From positions 243,942-307,941 of the forward strand of contig CAVZRW010000011.1 in the NCBI GenBank assembly GCA_963777855.1: a DNA stretch of 64,000 nucleotides, written 5' to 3'. A model generated the notes under the pieces. It searched no databases, was not told the DNA's origin, and worked only from the letters and a program-made list of their open reading frames with translations. The translations under genes and the position numbers were made by a program. How positions within the stretch are numbered: position 1 is the first letter of the stretch; every line of letters starts with the position of its first letter. Source of the DNA: Prado023 sp963777855 (GTDB lineage Bacteria > Actinomycetota > Actinomycetes > S36-B12 > CAIYMF01). Below are positions 1 through 7,101 of this stretch, piece after piece.

Positions 1-1
1 C

Positions 2-955
2 CAGGGCATGGCCGGCGTCGCTCCGGAGGCCACGATCCTGCCGGTCGCCGCGCTGGACCCGGCCGGCTTCGGCGACAGCGCCACCGTGGCGCGGGGCATC
101 ATCGCCGCCGCCGACGCAGGTGCCCGCGTCATCAACCTCTCCCTCGGTGGCCCGGTCCGCGACCCGGTGCTGGACCGTGCGGCCGTGTACGCCCACAAGA
201 AGGGGGCGATCCTGGTCGCTGCCGCAGGCAACTCGTTCCAGTTCGGCAACGAGGTGCAGTACCCGGCCGCCTCCCCGTACGTGGTGGCGGTGGCGGCGGT
301 GGACCGCCGGGGCAACCCGGCCGCCTTCTCCAACACGGGCTCCCACATCGACATCGCCGGCCCGGGGGTCGATGTGCTGGCTGCGGCCCCGGAGGAGGGC
401 TTCGGCCTGGCCTCGGGCACGAGCTTCGCGGCTCCGCACGTCTCGGGGACGCTGGCGCTGGTGCTCTCGGCCAATCCGCGGCTGACCGCCTCTGCGGCCA
501 TCTCGCTCGTGCAGCTCACCGCCAAGGACGATGCGCGCGGCAACGGCCGCGACAACCAGCTCGGGCAGGGCCTCGTGCGGGCGGATCGGGCCGTCGCGGC
601 CGTGACCCGGGTTGCCGTGGCAGCGCTGCCCACCAACGCCAAGCTGCGCCTGCGCCGGTTCAACGCCTCCCCCGAGCCGCTGCGCCGGGGAAGGGTCTCC
701 ACGGCGAGCGTGACGGTCGAGTCCCGGTACCCGGACGGCAGCTGGCGCGTCAGCCCGGCCCCGGCACAGGTGCGGTTCGAGTTCCGCGCCACCGGCACGA
801 GTGCGTATCGCACCGTGGGCCTGGCCGCGGCCGCCTCCGGATCCGCAGTCCTGCGCTCGACGCCCACCCGCTCGGGTGTCTGGCGGGCCCGGATCAAGCT
901 GGCCAACGGCTCCTGGGTCACCAGCGATGGCGACTACCTGCAGGTGCGGCGCTAG
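2..955 (+). CDS. Subtilisin-like serine protease (S8), N-terminus cut by window edge
   Basis: C-terminal part of an S8-family serine protease, probably secreted. The frame is open to the first base of the window, so the Asp and His catalytic segments lie outside. The visible part starts at the GMAGVAPEA segment that follows the His motif in this family. It then shows the oxyanion-hole motif AAAGNS and the catalytic serine in GTSFAAPHVSG at about 490 bp into the window. A tail of about 110 residues after the catalytic domain ends in a beta-rich segment (VRFEFRATG, GVWRARIKL) that looks like an Ig-like or jelly-roll add-on. The stop codon is followed within about 20 bases by the next gene. Family membership is certain; the substrate is unknown. 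Confidence 0.9.
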   Translation, partial: QGMAGVAPEATILPVAALDPAGFGDSATVARGIIAAADAGARVINLSLGGPVRDPVLDRAAVYAHKKGAILVAAAGNSFQFGNEVQYPAASPYVVAVAAVDRRGNPAAFSNTGSHIDIAGPGVDVLAAAPEEGFGLASGTSFAAPHVSGTLALVLSANPRLTASAAISLVQLTAKDDARGNGRDNQLGQGLVRADRAVAAVTRVAVAALPTNAKLRLRRFNASPEPLRRGRVSTASVTVESRYPDGSWRVSPAPAQVRFEFRATGTSAYRTVGLAAAASGSAVLRSTPTRSGVWRARIKLANGSWVTSDGDYLQVRR

Positions 956-973
956 GTGGGTCCCGGCGTCCCC

Positions 974-1714
974 GTGCGTCACCCCTACCTGCAGTTCCCG
1001 GGCCCCTTGGCCTTCGCCCATCGCGGCGGGGCGGCCGAGGCAGCGGAGAACTCCCCGGCAGCCTTCGACCATGCCGTGGCCCTGGGCTTCACCTACATCG
1101 AGACCGACGTGCGGGCCAGCGCGGACGGACACGCCGTGGTCTTCCACGACGCCACCCTCGAGCGCACCACGGACGGCACCGGGCCCCTGGGCGATCTCCC
1201 GCTGCACGAGATCCAGGGTCTTCACCTGTCCAGCGGGGAGGCCCCCGTCTCCCTCGCTGAGGCGCTGCGCCGCTGGCCGGGCGTCCGCTTCAACGTGGAC
1301 GTGAAGTCCGACGACACGGTGCCTGCCTTCCTCGAGGCCGTTGCCGACGCCGAGGCCTGGCACCGGGTATGTGCCGCCTCGTTCTCGACGGCGCGGCTCA
1401 AGCGCCTGCGCCGGCTCGCCGGCCCCCGCCTGGCCTCCTCGCAGGGCAGCGCCGAGGTCTCCCGCCTGGTGCTGGCGGCCCCCGGGTCCACTGCCGCCTG
1501 CGCGACGCAGGTGCCGGTCGCGCTGCGCGGGATCCCCGTCGTCACCGGCGCCTTCGTCCGCCGTGCCCACGCCCGTGGGCTGCAGGTGCACGTGTGGACC
1601 ATCGACGACCGTGCCCAGATGCACGCCCTGCTCGACCTGGGCGTCGACGGGCTGATCTCCGACCGGCCCACGGTCCTGCGTGAGGTGCTGGTCGGCCGGG
1701 GCGCCTGGCGCTGA
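974..1714 (+). CDS. Glycerophosphodiester phosphodiesterase
   Basis: Hydrolyses glycerophosphodiesters to glycerol-3-phosphate and an alcohol. The GDPD TIM barrel is clear: AFAHRGG (catalytic His), ENSPAAF, YIETDVRASADGHAVVFHD (metal-binding Glu and Asp, second His), LERTTDGTG, the strand NVDVKS, and the C-terminal VHVWTIDD and GVDGLISDRP. About 246 residues is typical of cytoplasmic bacterial enzymes, and no signal peptide is seen. I chose the GTG at 974 because related proteins begin close to a (V/M)RHPYL segment. A GTG at 956, directly after the protease stop, is also in frame. It is probably co-transcribed with the upstream protease and converges on the next gene. Confidence 0.88.
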   Translation: MRHPYLQFPGPLAFAHRGGAAEAAENSPAAFDHAVALGFTYIETDVRASADGHAVVFHDATLERTTDGTGPLGDLPLHEIQGLHLSSGEAPVSLAEALRRWPGVRFNVDVKSDDTVPAFLEAVADAEAWHRVCAASFSTARLKRLRRLAGPRLASSQGSAEVSRLVLAAPGSTAACATQVPVALRGIPVVTGAFVRRAHARGLQVHVWTIDDRAQMHALLDLGVDGLISDRPTVLREVLVGRGAWR

Positions 1715-1753
1715 CTCCCGCCGCGATGCCGCGGGTCGGGCCGCGATGCGCGT

Positions 1754-2725
1754 TCAGCGCTCCAGCTGTGCCCGAGGCACCCGGAACAGGTTGTCGACCA
1801 GGCCCTGCCGGTCGCAGGCGACCATGAGGTCGCCGTTGGGCATCTCGACCAGCCCCTCGGGCTTCTTGGGAACGCCCTCGAGGTCGAAGAGGGCGTCGGC
1901 GGCGACCGACCCGTCGAACGGGTCGTCGCCGGGTCGGGTCGCGGCCACGTGGGCCACGCTGCGGCCCTTGTCGCTGAGCAGCCACAGGCCGCCGTCCCCG
2001 GCCCGGCTGAGGTCACTGAGGTCGGGGCAGGCCTCGGCGAGCTCGTCGTCCGGGAACCACGCGGCCAGGGCCACGAGCTCCAGCTCGCGCCGCGCCGCGG
2101 GAGCCGCACCGTCCCCCGGGTCGGCCCCGGCCCTCTCCCCCGGGTCGGCCCCGGGACCCGTCCACGCCTCACCCGGCTCGAGCCACGTGGCACCCCCGAA
2201 CCCGAGCGGGGTGTCCCCCTGCGGCCCGAACTCGACGAGGGCGGTCGGCTTCTTCTCGACCGCCACCAGCAGGTGCCCACCGCGCAGCAGCACCACGCCC
2301 TCACCGTGGGAGGCATCCGGGTCCTCCCACGCCCGGCACAGGGCGCCCATGCGTCGCCCGACCGGGCCCGCCGGCATGGCCAGCGTCACGAGGTGCGACA
2401 CCGAGCCGGTGCCCACCCGTCCGAACTCACCGCGTGTCGGGCTCTCCTGGAGCACCAGCAGGCCGTCGGCACCGTCGGCCGCGACGGCCTCGAGCTGGGG
2501 GTTCCGTTGCGGGATTCGGGTGCCCTCGAGCGTGGTCAGGTCCACGATGTTCCACGTGAACTCCCCGCCCGCCGGGGTCAGCCGCGCCCAGGCCACGCTG
2601 GCCGCACGGTCGCTGATCGCCAGCAGCAGCGCGTGGCCCTGCGGGCCCACGCCCAGGGCCAGTCCGGACACCTCCTCGAGGGGGACATGAGCGGCGGGTT
2701 CAGCGTGCAGGACTGTGCGGGCCAT
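1754..2725 (-). CDS. Conserved hypothetical protein, possible beta-propeller esterase-like fold
   Basis: About 323 residues starting at ATG 2725 (MARTVLHAEP). The frame stays open upstream, but that part overlaps the rbpA promoter and has no family-like features. No signal peptide or membrane segment is seen. Repeated motifs such as VSGLALG, LEAVAADGADGLLVLQE, GEGVVLLRGGHLLVAVEKKPTALVEFGP, GGLWLLSDKGRSVAHV and KPEGLVEMPNGDLMVACD resemble the blades of SdiA-regulated or phytase-like esterase beta-propellers. A low-complexity GADPGERAGADPGD linker sits about two-thirds along. The assignment to that fold is inference; the function is unknown. It is transcribed divergently from rbpA. Confidence 0.6.
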   Translation of the reverse strand: MARTVLHAEPAAHVPLEEVSGLALGVGPQGHALLLAISDRAASVAWARLTPAGGEFTWNIVDLTTLEGTRIPQRNPQLEAVAADGADGLLVLQESPTRGEFGRVGTGSVSHLVTLAMPAGPVGRRMGALCRAWEDPDASHGEGVVLLRGGHLLVAVEKKPTALVEFGPQGDTPLGFGGATWLEPGEAWTGPGADPGERAGADPGDGAAPAARRELELVALAAWFPDDELAEACPDLSDLSRAGDGGLWLLSDKGRSVAHVAATRPGDDPFDGSVAADALFDLEGVPKKPEGLVEMPNGDLMVACDRQGLVDNLFRVPRAQLER

Positions 2726-2761
2726 GCCCCCATGGTGGCGCGTTTGGGCCCGCACGTCCCG

Positions 2762-2788
2762 GGGAATGAAGTGATGGTCAATCCTGTT
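2762..2788 (+). promoter_or_regulatory. SigmaR/SigH-type promoter for rbpA
   Basis: GGGAAT at 2762-2767 and GTT at 2786-2788 are separated by exactly 18 bases. This matches the published Streptomyces sigmaR consensus GGGAAT-N18-GTT for thiol-oxidative stress promoters. It lies about 75 bases upstream of the rbpA start, and rbpA is a known sigmaR target in Streptomyces coelicolor. The match is seen directly; activity is inferred. Confidence 0.75.
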
Positions 2789-2863
2789 ACCACTCGTGCG
2801 GCTGCATCTGCCGCGGGTTGCGCCTGACGTCCTGGCGACGCGGCGCGGAAAGGCACGGCGACG

Positions 2864-3220
2864 ATGAGCGACGGAGCTCTGCGCGGCACCCGTCTCGGGA
2901 CGACCAGCTATGAGAGCGACGCAGGTGTGGAGTTCGCACCGCGTCACCTGACCACCTACGACTGCCCGGCAGGCCATGCGACCACGCTGCCCTTCGCCGA
3001 GGAGGCCGAGATCCCCTACGACTGGGAGTGCGCCACGTGCGGCTCCCCCGCAGTCCTGCGCAACGGCGTCGAGCCGGAGCGCAAGGCGGAGAAGCCCGCC
3101 CGAACCCACTGGGACATGCTCCTCGAGCGGCGGTCCATCGCCGAGCTCGAGGAGGTGCTCAACGAGCGCCTGGACATCCTGCGCGGCATGCGCGGTGAGC
3201 GGATCCGTCGCTCGGCCTAG
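2864..3220 (+). CDS. rbpA: RNA polymerase-binding protein RbpA
   Basis: Essential actinobacterial transcription factor that binds RNA polymerase and the principal sigma factor and stabilises the open complex. The 118 residues show the expected order: an N-terminal tail with GTRLGTTSYE, the core zinc-ribbon-like domain (YDCPAGH...WECATCGSPAVL), a basic linker, and the C-terminal sigma-interaction helices (THWDMLLERRSIAELEEVL, RLDILR). Start is ATG 2864 with a loosely spaced GGAAAGG upstream. The gene stands alone behind a sigmaR-type promoter and ahead of a strong hairpin, so it is probably monocistronic and stress-inducible. Confidence 0.95.
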   Translation: MSDGALRGTRLGTTSYESDAGVEFAPRHLTTYDCPAGHATTLPFAEEAEIPYDWECATCGSPAVLRNGVEPERKAEKPARTHWDMLLERRSIAELEEVLNERLDILRGMRGERIRRSA

Positions 3221-3231
3221 TCACGACCCAC

Positions 3232-3266
3232 GGGACCGGGTCCGGCATCAGTGCCGGCCCGGTCCC
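3232..3266. terminator. Bidirectional hairpin terminator between rbpA and the transporter-Usp gene
   Basis: GGGACCGGGTCCGGCA (3232-3247) pairs with TGCCGGCCCGGTCCC (3252-3266) through 15 base pairs with one bulged T and a 4-base loop. It sits in the 65-base gap between two convergent genes, so it can serve both. Confidence 0.75.
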
Positions 3267-3285
3267 TTCGTGTCTGTCCCGGCGG

Positions 3286-5007
3286 CTACTCCGCGGGGCG
3301 CATGACGACGACCGAGCAGTCCGACTGCTCGACGACCGCACGGCTCACCGAGCCCAGCAGCATCCCGGCGAAGCCCCCGTGGCCCCGACTGCCGACCACC
3401 ACCATCGCGGCGTCCGTGGTCTGGTCGACGATGACCTGGGCTGCGTTCCCCGGGGCGATCACCTCGCGCACCTGCACGGCGGGGTAGATCTCGCGGCCGG
3501 CCGCGAGGGCTGGGGACAGTGCGTTCATTCCGCCAGAAGCACCGGCGGCCCCGCCGGCGTGGACCACCACGAGCTGGTAGCCGTGCTGCGGGGCCGAGCG
3601 CATCGCGAAGTTCACCGCGTCCTCGGACCCCGTCGAGCCGTCCACTCCCACCACGATCGGGCCCACACGGCGCACCTGGCCGGTCTCGTCGCCGCGCACC
3701 ACCGCCACCGGTGCCACCGAGTGGGTGACGACGGCTGAGGCCACGGACCCCATCACCATGCGCCCGACCCGGCCCTTGCTGCGGTGGCCGACCACGACCA
3801 GCGCCGCATCGGCGGAGCGGTCCACCAGTGCCTGTGCCGGCTTGTCCTCGACCAGCTCGGCGTCGACAGCCAGGGCGGGGAGCTCCGTCTGCAGCAGGCG
3901 CACGGCGTCGGCGAGCGCGGCCTCGGCCTGACCGCGATCCAGCTCGGCGGTCGCCGAGACGGCGCTGAAGCCCATGGTCGGCAGCCCCCAGGCCAGGACC
4001 ACGCGCAGTGATCGTTGCGACCCGAACGCCTCCTGGGCCGCCCAGCGCAGTGCCGGCAGGGTGTCCTCGGAGCCGTCGTACCCGACGATCACCGGCTTCT
4101 TCGTCTCCACCACCGCAAGGTCGGCGGGCGCCGGCTCCGGCTGCGGCACGTAACCACGCCGGGCGACGGTGAGCAGCGCCAGGCCCGGGATGTACATCAT
4201 CACGCCGTACACGGCGGCTGGCAGCGCAATCTCCTCCGAGCCCAGCGCGGTCAGGCCCAGCAGCATGGTCAGCGTGATGTTCTTGATGCCGAACTCCATG
4301 CCGAGGGCCACGTGGCCCGGCCGTGGCAGCCGGGTCAGGATGCCCAGGGCCACGCCGGTGGCCGTGGCCAGGCAGGCCAGCAGCAGGGTGGCCGGCCCGG
4401 CCAGCCGGAGCAGGTTCCACGCATCGTCCAGGGTGACCGTGACGCCGATGATCAGGGCGAAGAGCACGATGCCGCTCACCTTGGACACCGTGTTCTCCAG
4501 GCGGGCGGCCAGGGCGGGCCGCCTGGCCCGGATGAGCATGCCGAGGCTTGTCGGGATCAGCACGAGGCCCGTCAGGAGGAGTGCCACATCCATGAAGCCC
4601 ACGGTGACGTTGGTGCCCGCCTCGACCGCGTCGCCCCACCGGTCCAGTGCCACGCCGGCCCAGTAGGGGATGGACACGATGGTGGCGAGGTTGGCCACGA
4701 CCGTGAGCACCAGGCTCAGGGCCGTGTTGCCCCCGCCCAGGTAGGTCATGACGTTCGAGGTGGTCCCGCCCGCGGTGGCTCCCAGCAGGACGACGCCGAT
4801 CGCGAGCTCGGGCGGCAGGTCGAGCAGGATGGCGATCGCCAGCGAGATCAGCGGCACGATGATGGTCAGGCCGATGACCCCCACGACGAGCGGCTTCGGG
4901 GTCTTGCGCTGCCGGTCGAAGTCGGCCACGGTCAGGGTCAGGCCGATCCCGACCATGACGAACGCGAGAACCAGGGGAAGGCCGATGTCGAGCAGGACGT
5001 TGTTCAT
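3286..5007 (-). CDS. BASS-family transporter fused to two universal stress (UspA) domains
   Basis: A 573-residue three-domain protein. Residues 1 to about 285 form a multi-helix membrane domain of the bile acid:sodium symporter (BASS/SBF) type, with features such as GATAGGTTSNVMTYLGGG and GMEFGIKNITL. Residues about 303-445 and 450-573 are tandem UspA domains (KKPVIVGYDGSEDTL; VGPIVVGVDGSTGSED). The second Usp domain has the complete ATP-binding signature G-2x-G-9x-G-S (VVGSRGHGGFAGMLLGS). In the first, the second glycine is a serine (VVGHRSKGRVGRMVMGS). It is a single uninterrupted frame starting at ATG 5007. The Usp part probably senses nucleotide or stress and modulates transport, which is inference. 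The substrate is unknown. Upstream, 5008-5274 holds no gene. Confidence 0.82.
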   Translation of the reverse strand: MNNVLLDIGLPLVLAFVMVGIGLTLTVADFDRQRKTPKPLVVGVIGLTIIVPLISLAIAILLDLPPELAIGVVLLGATAGGTTSNVMTYLGGGNTALSLVLTVVANLATIVSIPYWAGVALDRWGDAVEAGTNVTVGFMDVALLLTGLVLIPTSLGMLIRARRPALAARLENTVSKVSGIVLFALIIGVTVTLDDAWNLLRLAGPATLLLACLATATGVALGILTRLPRPGHVALGMEFGIKNITLTMLLGLTALGSEEIALPAAVYGVMMYIPGLALLTVARRGYVPQPEPAPADLAVVETKKPVIVGYDGSEDTLPALRWAAQEAFGSQRSLRVVLAWGLPTMGFSAVSATAELDRGQAEAALADAVRLLQTELPALAVDAELVEDKPAQALVDRSADAALVVVGHRSKGRVGRMVMGSVASAVVTHSVAPVAVVRGDETGQVRRVGPIVVGVDGSTGSEDAVNFAMRSAPQHGYQLVVVHAGGAAGASGGMNALSPALAAGREIYPAVQVREVIAPGNAAQVIVDQTTDAAMVVVGSRGHGGFAGMLLGSVSRAVVEQSDCSVVVMRPAE

Positions 5008-5274
5008 GGCCGAGGCTTCCTGTCGATGAGTCGGGTATCTCGCGTGGTGGGGTGTCCTCCGAGGTGCTCAGGCAGGGCGAGCCGTGCCGGTCAACCCGGC
5101 CTGGCGAGGGCGGGCCCCAATGAGGCCAGCAGTCCCCGACGCGGGGCTGTGCGGCGCGACCGCGCCCGGAGGGCGGTAACCAGGAGAACGCGGGGCCGCA
5201 TCCGCGAACGGTAGACCCAGGCGTGCCTGGGAAGCCTGCGGGAGGGCCGTGGGCTCGTCGGTCGGGGCCCTGCT

Positions 5275-5787
5275 CTAGGAGTCGGCGATCTCCCCGCGCA
5301 CAACCCGCGGGGCCGGGTCCTCGTGCGCCGTGGTCGGATCCCCCGGGGCGCCAGGGGGCACGTCCGTGCCCGACTCCTCGACGACAGTCCCGGGGATCAC
5401 GTCGCCGGGCACGACCGTCGTGCGCGGAACGCCCGTGGCATCGGTCACGGTCACCACCGACACCCCTGCCCGACGCAGGGCAGACTCCGTGCCCCGCAGC
5501 ACGTGGCCCGACAGCCAGCGCTGCAGCGGCGGCACCAGCAGTGCAAGGCCCACGGCGTCGAGCACGAACCCGGGAAGGGCGATCACCGCCCCGGCGCCGA
5601 TCCGCCATCCGCGCTGGGGAGGTTGGCTCGCCGCACCCCAGCGGATCACCAGCAGTCCCACCAGGACGTCGATGCCCAGCAGCGCGAGCGCCATCGGGCC
5701 GCCGACCGCGTCGACGAGGGCCAGGATCGTGGCCACCTCGGCAACGGCGAGCAGGGCCAGCAGCGCCAGGGTGAGCAGCCGGGCCAT
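5275..5787 (-). CDS. fxsA: FxsA-family membrane protein
   Basis: 170-residue small integral membrane protein of the FxsA family, which in Escherichia coli eases phage T7 exclusion by the F plasmid. The physiological role is otherwise unclear. About three hydrophobic segments occupy the first 85 residues. The family-typical stretch VIALPGFVLDAVGLALLVPP lies near residues 69-88, followed by a hydrophilic Pro/Asp-rich tail. The ATG at 5787 directly abuts the stop codon of ppm1, so the two genes are adjacent on the same strand (ppm1 first). The mycobacterial orthologue Rv2053c also lies near ppm1 and rbpA. Confidence 0.85.
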   Translation of the reverse strand: MARLLTLALLALLAVAEVATILALVDAVGGPMALALLGIDVLVGLLVIRWGAASQPPQRGWRIGAGAVIALPGFVLDAVGLALLVPPLQRWLSGHVLRGTESALRRAGVSVVTVTDATGVPRTTVVPGDVIPGTVVEESGTDVPPGAPGDPTTAHEDPAPRVVRGEIADS

Positions 5788-6588
5788 CTAGCTGCGCCCC
5801 GCAGTCCCCCGCCGCTCGGCACGGCGCTCGCGGGCCCCGGTGACGGCGGAGCGGAGCTTGCCGGAGCGCTCCTGGGCGCCCCAGACCGTGACCCGCCACA
5901 GCGCCTCGCGCACGATGCTGCCGCTCATCTTGGAGTCGCCGTACTCGCGCTCGACGAAGGTGATCGGGACCTCGGCCACGCGCAGGCCCTGGGCGACGGC
6001 CCGCCGTGCCATGTCCACCTGGAAGCAGTAGCCCTGGGAGGCCACGTCCTGGCCCATCAGGGAGCGCAGCGCGTCTGCGCGGAAGGCGCGGTAGCCGCCG
6101 GTGGCATCCTTGAGGGGGACCGCCAGGGCCAGTCGCGTGTACAGGTTGCCCCCGCGGGAGAGCACCTCGCGCGAGCGAGGCCAGTTCACGACCTCGCCGC
6201 CGGGCACCCAGCGCGAGCCCAGCACCAAGTCGGCGTCGCGCAGGGCGTCGAGCAGGATGGGCAGCTGCTCCGGCTGGTGCGACCCGTCGGCGTCCATCTC
6301 CACGAGTACGGCGAAGCCTCGGCCCAGGCCCCACTCGAACCCCGCCATGTAGGCCGCGGCGAGGCCCTCCTTGCCGGCGCGATGCAGCACCTGGATGTGG
6401 TCGTCAGCCGCGGCGAGCTCGTCGGCGATGGCGCCAGTGCCGTCCGGGGAGTTGTCGTCGGCGATCAGGATGTGGGCCTCGGGCACCGCGGAGCGCACGC
6501 GCGCGGTGATGCGCCGCACGTTCTCCTTCTCGTTGTAGGTGGGGATGATCACCAGGATCTGGCCGAGGTCCTCGAACTGCGAAGTCAC
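5788..6588 (-). CDS. ppm1: Polyprenol monophosphomannose synthase (GT2)
   Basis: Transfers mannose from GDP-mannose to polyprenyl phosphate, giving the donor for lipoarabinomannan, lipoglycan and protein O-mannosylation. About 266 residues of a DPM1-type GT2 domain: VIIPTYNEKENV, ILIADDNSPDGTG, VLVEMDADGSHQPEQLP (catalytic DAD), VLGSRWVPGG, YRAFRADAL and VEREYGDSKMSG. There is no C-terminal membrane domain. I chose GTG 6588, which has a GGGAGG Shine-Dalgarno 8 bases upstream; the open frame further upstream lacks family sequence. In mycobacteria this domain is linked to lnt. Here lnt lies just beyond a gene on the opposite strand. Confidence 0.92.
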   Translation of the reverse strand: MTSQFEDLGQILVIIPTYNEKENVRRITARVRSAVPEAHILIADDNSPDGTGAIADELAAADDHIQVLHRAGKEGLAAAYMAGFEWGLGRGFAVLVEMDADGSHQPEQLPILLDALRDADLVLGSRWVPGGEVVNWPRSREVLSRGGNLYTRLALAVPLKDATGGYRAFRADALRSLMGQDVASQGYCFQVDMARRAVAQGLRVAEVPITFVEREYGDSKMSGSIVREALWRVTVWGAQERSGKLRSAVTGARERRAERRGTAGRS

Positions 6589-6709
6589 CGGACCATCCTC
6601 CCACGCCGGCGTGTGTGCGGGGGCCCCGATCATGGGCGCCGCGACGACTGCGGGCGGCCGGTCGGCGGTGCTGGTAGCGTCCGGTGCAGCGCACCTGGAG
6701 GAGGAGTCC

Positions 6710-7090
6710 ATGCCACGCAGGATCCGGATCGGGGCCGTCGGCGACTTCGCCGCGGGAAGCATGACCGAGGTGGAGGTCGAGGGGACGAAGCTGATCGTCG
6801 CCCGCGACGAGCAGGGCCTGTGCGCCGCCAACAACAAGTGCCCGCACCTGGGCCTGTCGCTGACATCCGGGCCCGGTCACCAGCGCTACTCGGACGGGAT
6901 CGTCCAGTGCCCGTGGCACAACTCGCGCTTCGTGGTGCGCACCGGCGAGAACCTCGACTGGGTGCCGGGCGTGGCGGGGCGCTCCGTGCCGAACTGGTCG
7001 AAGAAGATGCTCGCCCTCGGACGCAAGCCCGCCCCCCTGACGACCGTGCCGGTGGTCGTCGAGGGCGAGGACGTCTTCGTCGACCTCTGA
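6710..7090 (+). CDS. Rieske [2Fe-2S] ferredoxin-like protein
   Basis: 126-residue soluble protein with one Rieske domain. The cluster ligands are Cys44 and His46 in NKCPHLG and Cys67 and His70 in VQCPWH. No membrane anchor is seen, so it is more like a Rieske-type ferredoxin of an oxygenase or reductase than a cytochrome-complex subunit. ATG 6710 is preceded by CTGGAGGAGG and by a -10-like TAGCGT at 6675-6680. It sits alone on the plus strand between lnt and ppm1 on the minus strand. Its partner is unknown. Confidence 0.88.
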   Translation: MPRRIRIGAVGDFAAGSMTEVEVEGTKLIVARDEQGLCAANNKCPHLGLSLTSGPGHQRYSDGIVQCPWHNSRFVVRTGENLDWVPGVAGRSVPNWSKKMLALGRKPAPLTTVPVVVEGEDVFVDL

Positions 7091-7101
7091 GCGGCGCAAG
7101 T

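Noticed and set aside
5216..5231. Short inverted repeat CCCAGGC-GT-GCCTGGG beyond fxsA
   Set aside because: Only seven base pairs in very GC-rich DNA. It may be a weak terminator but is not distinctive enough to report as a feature.
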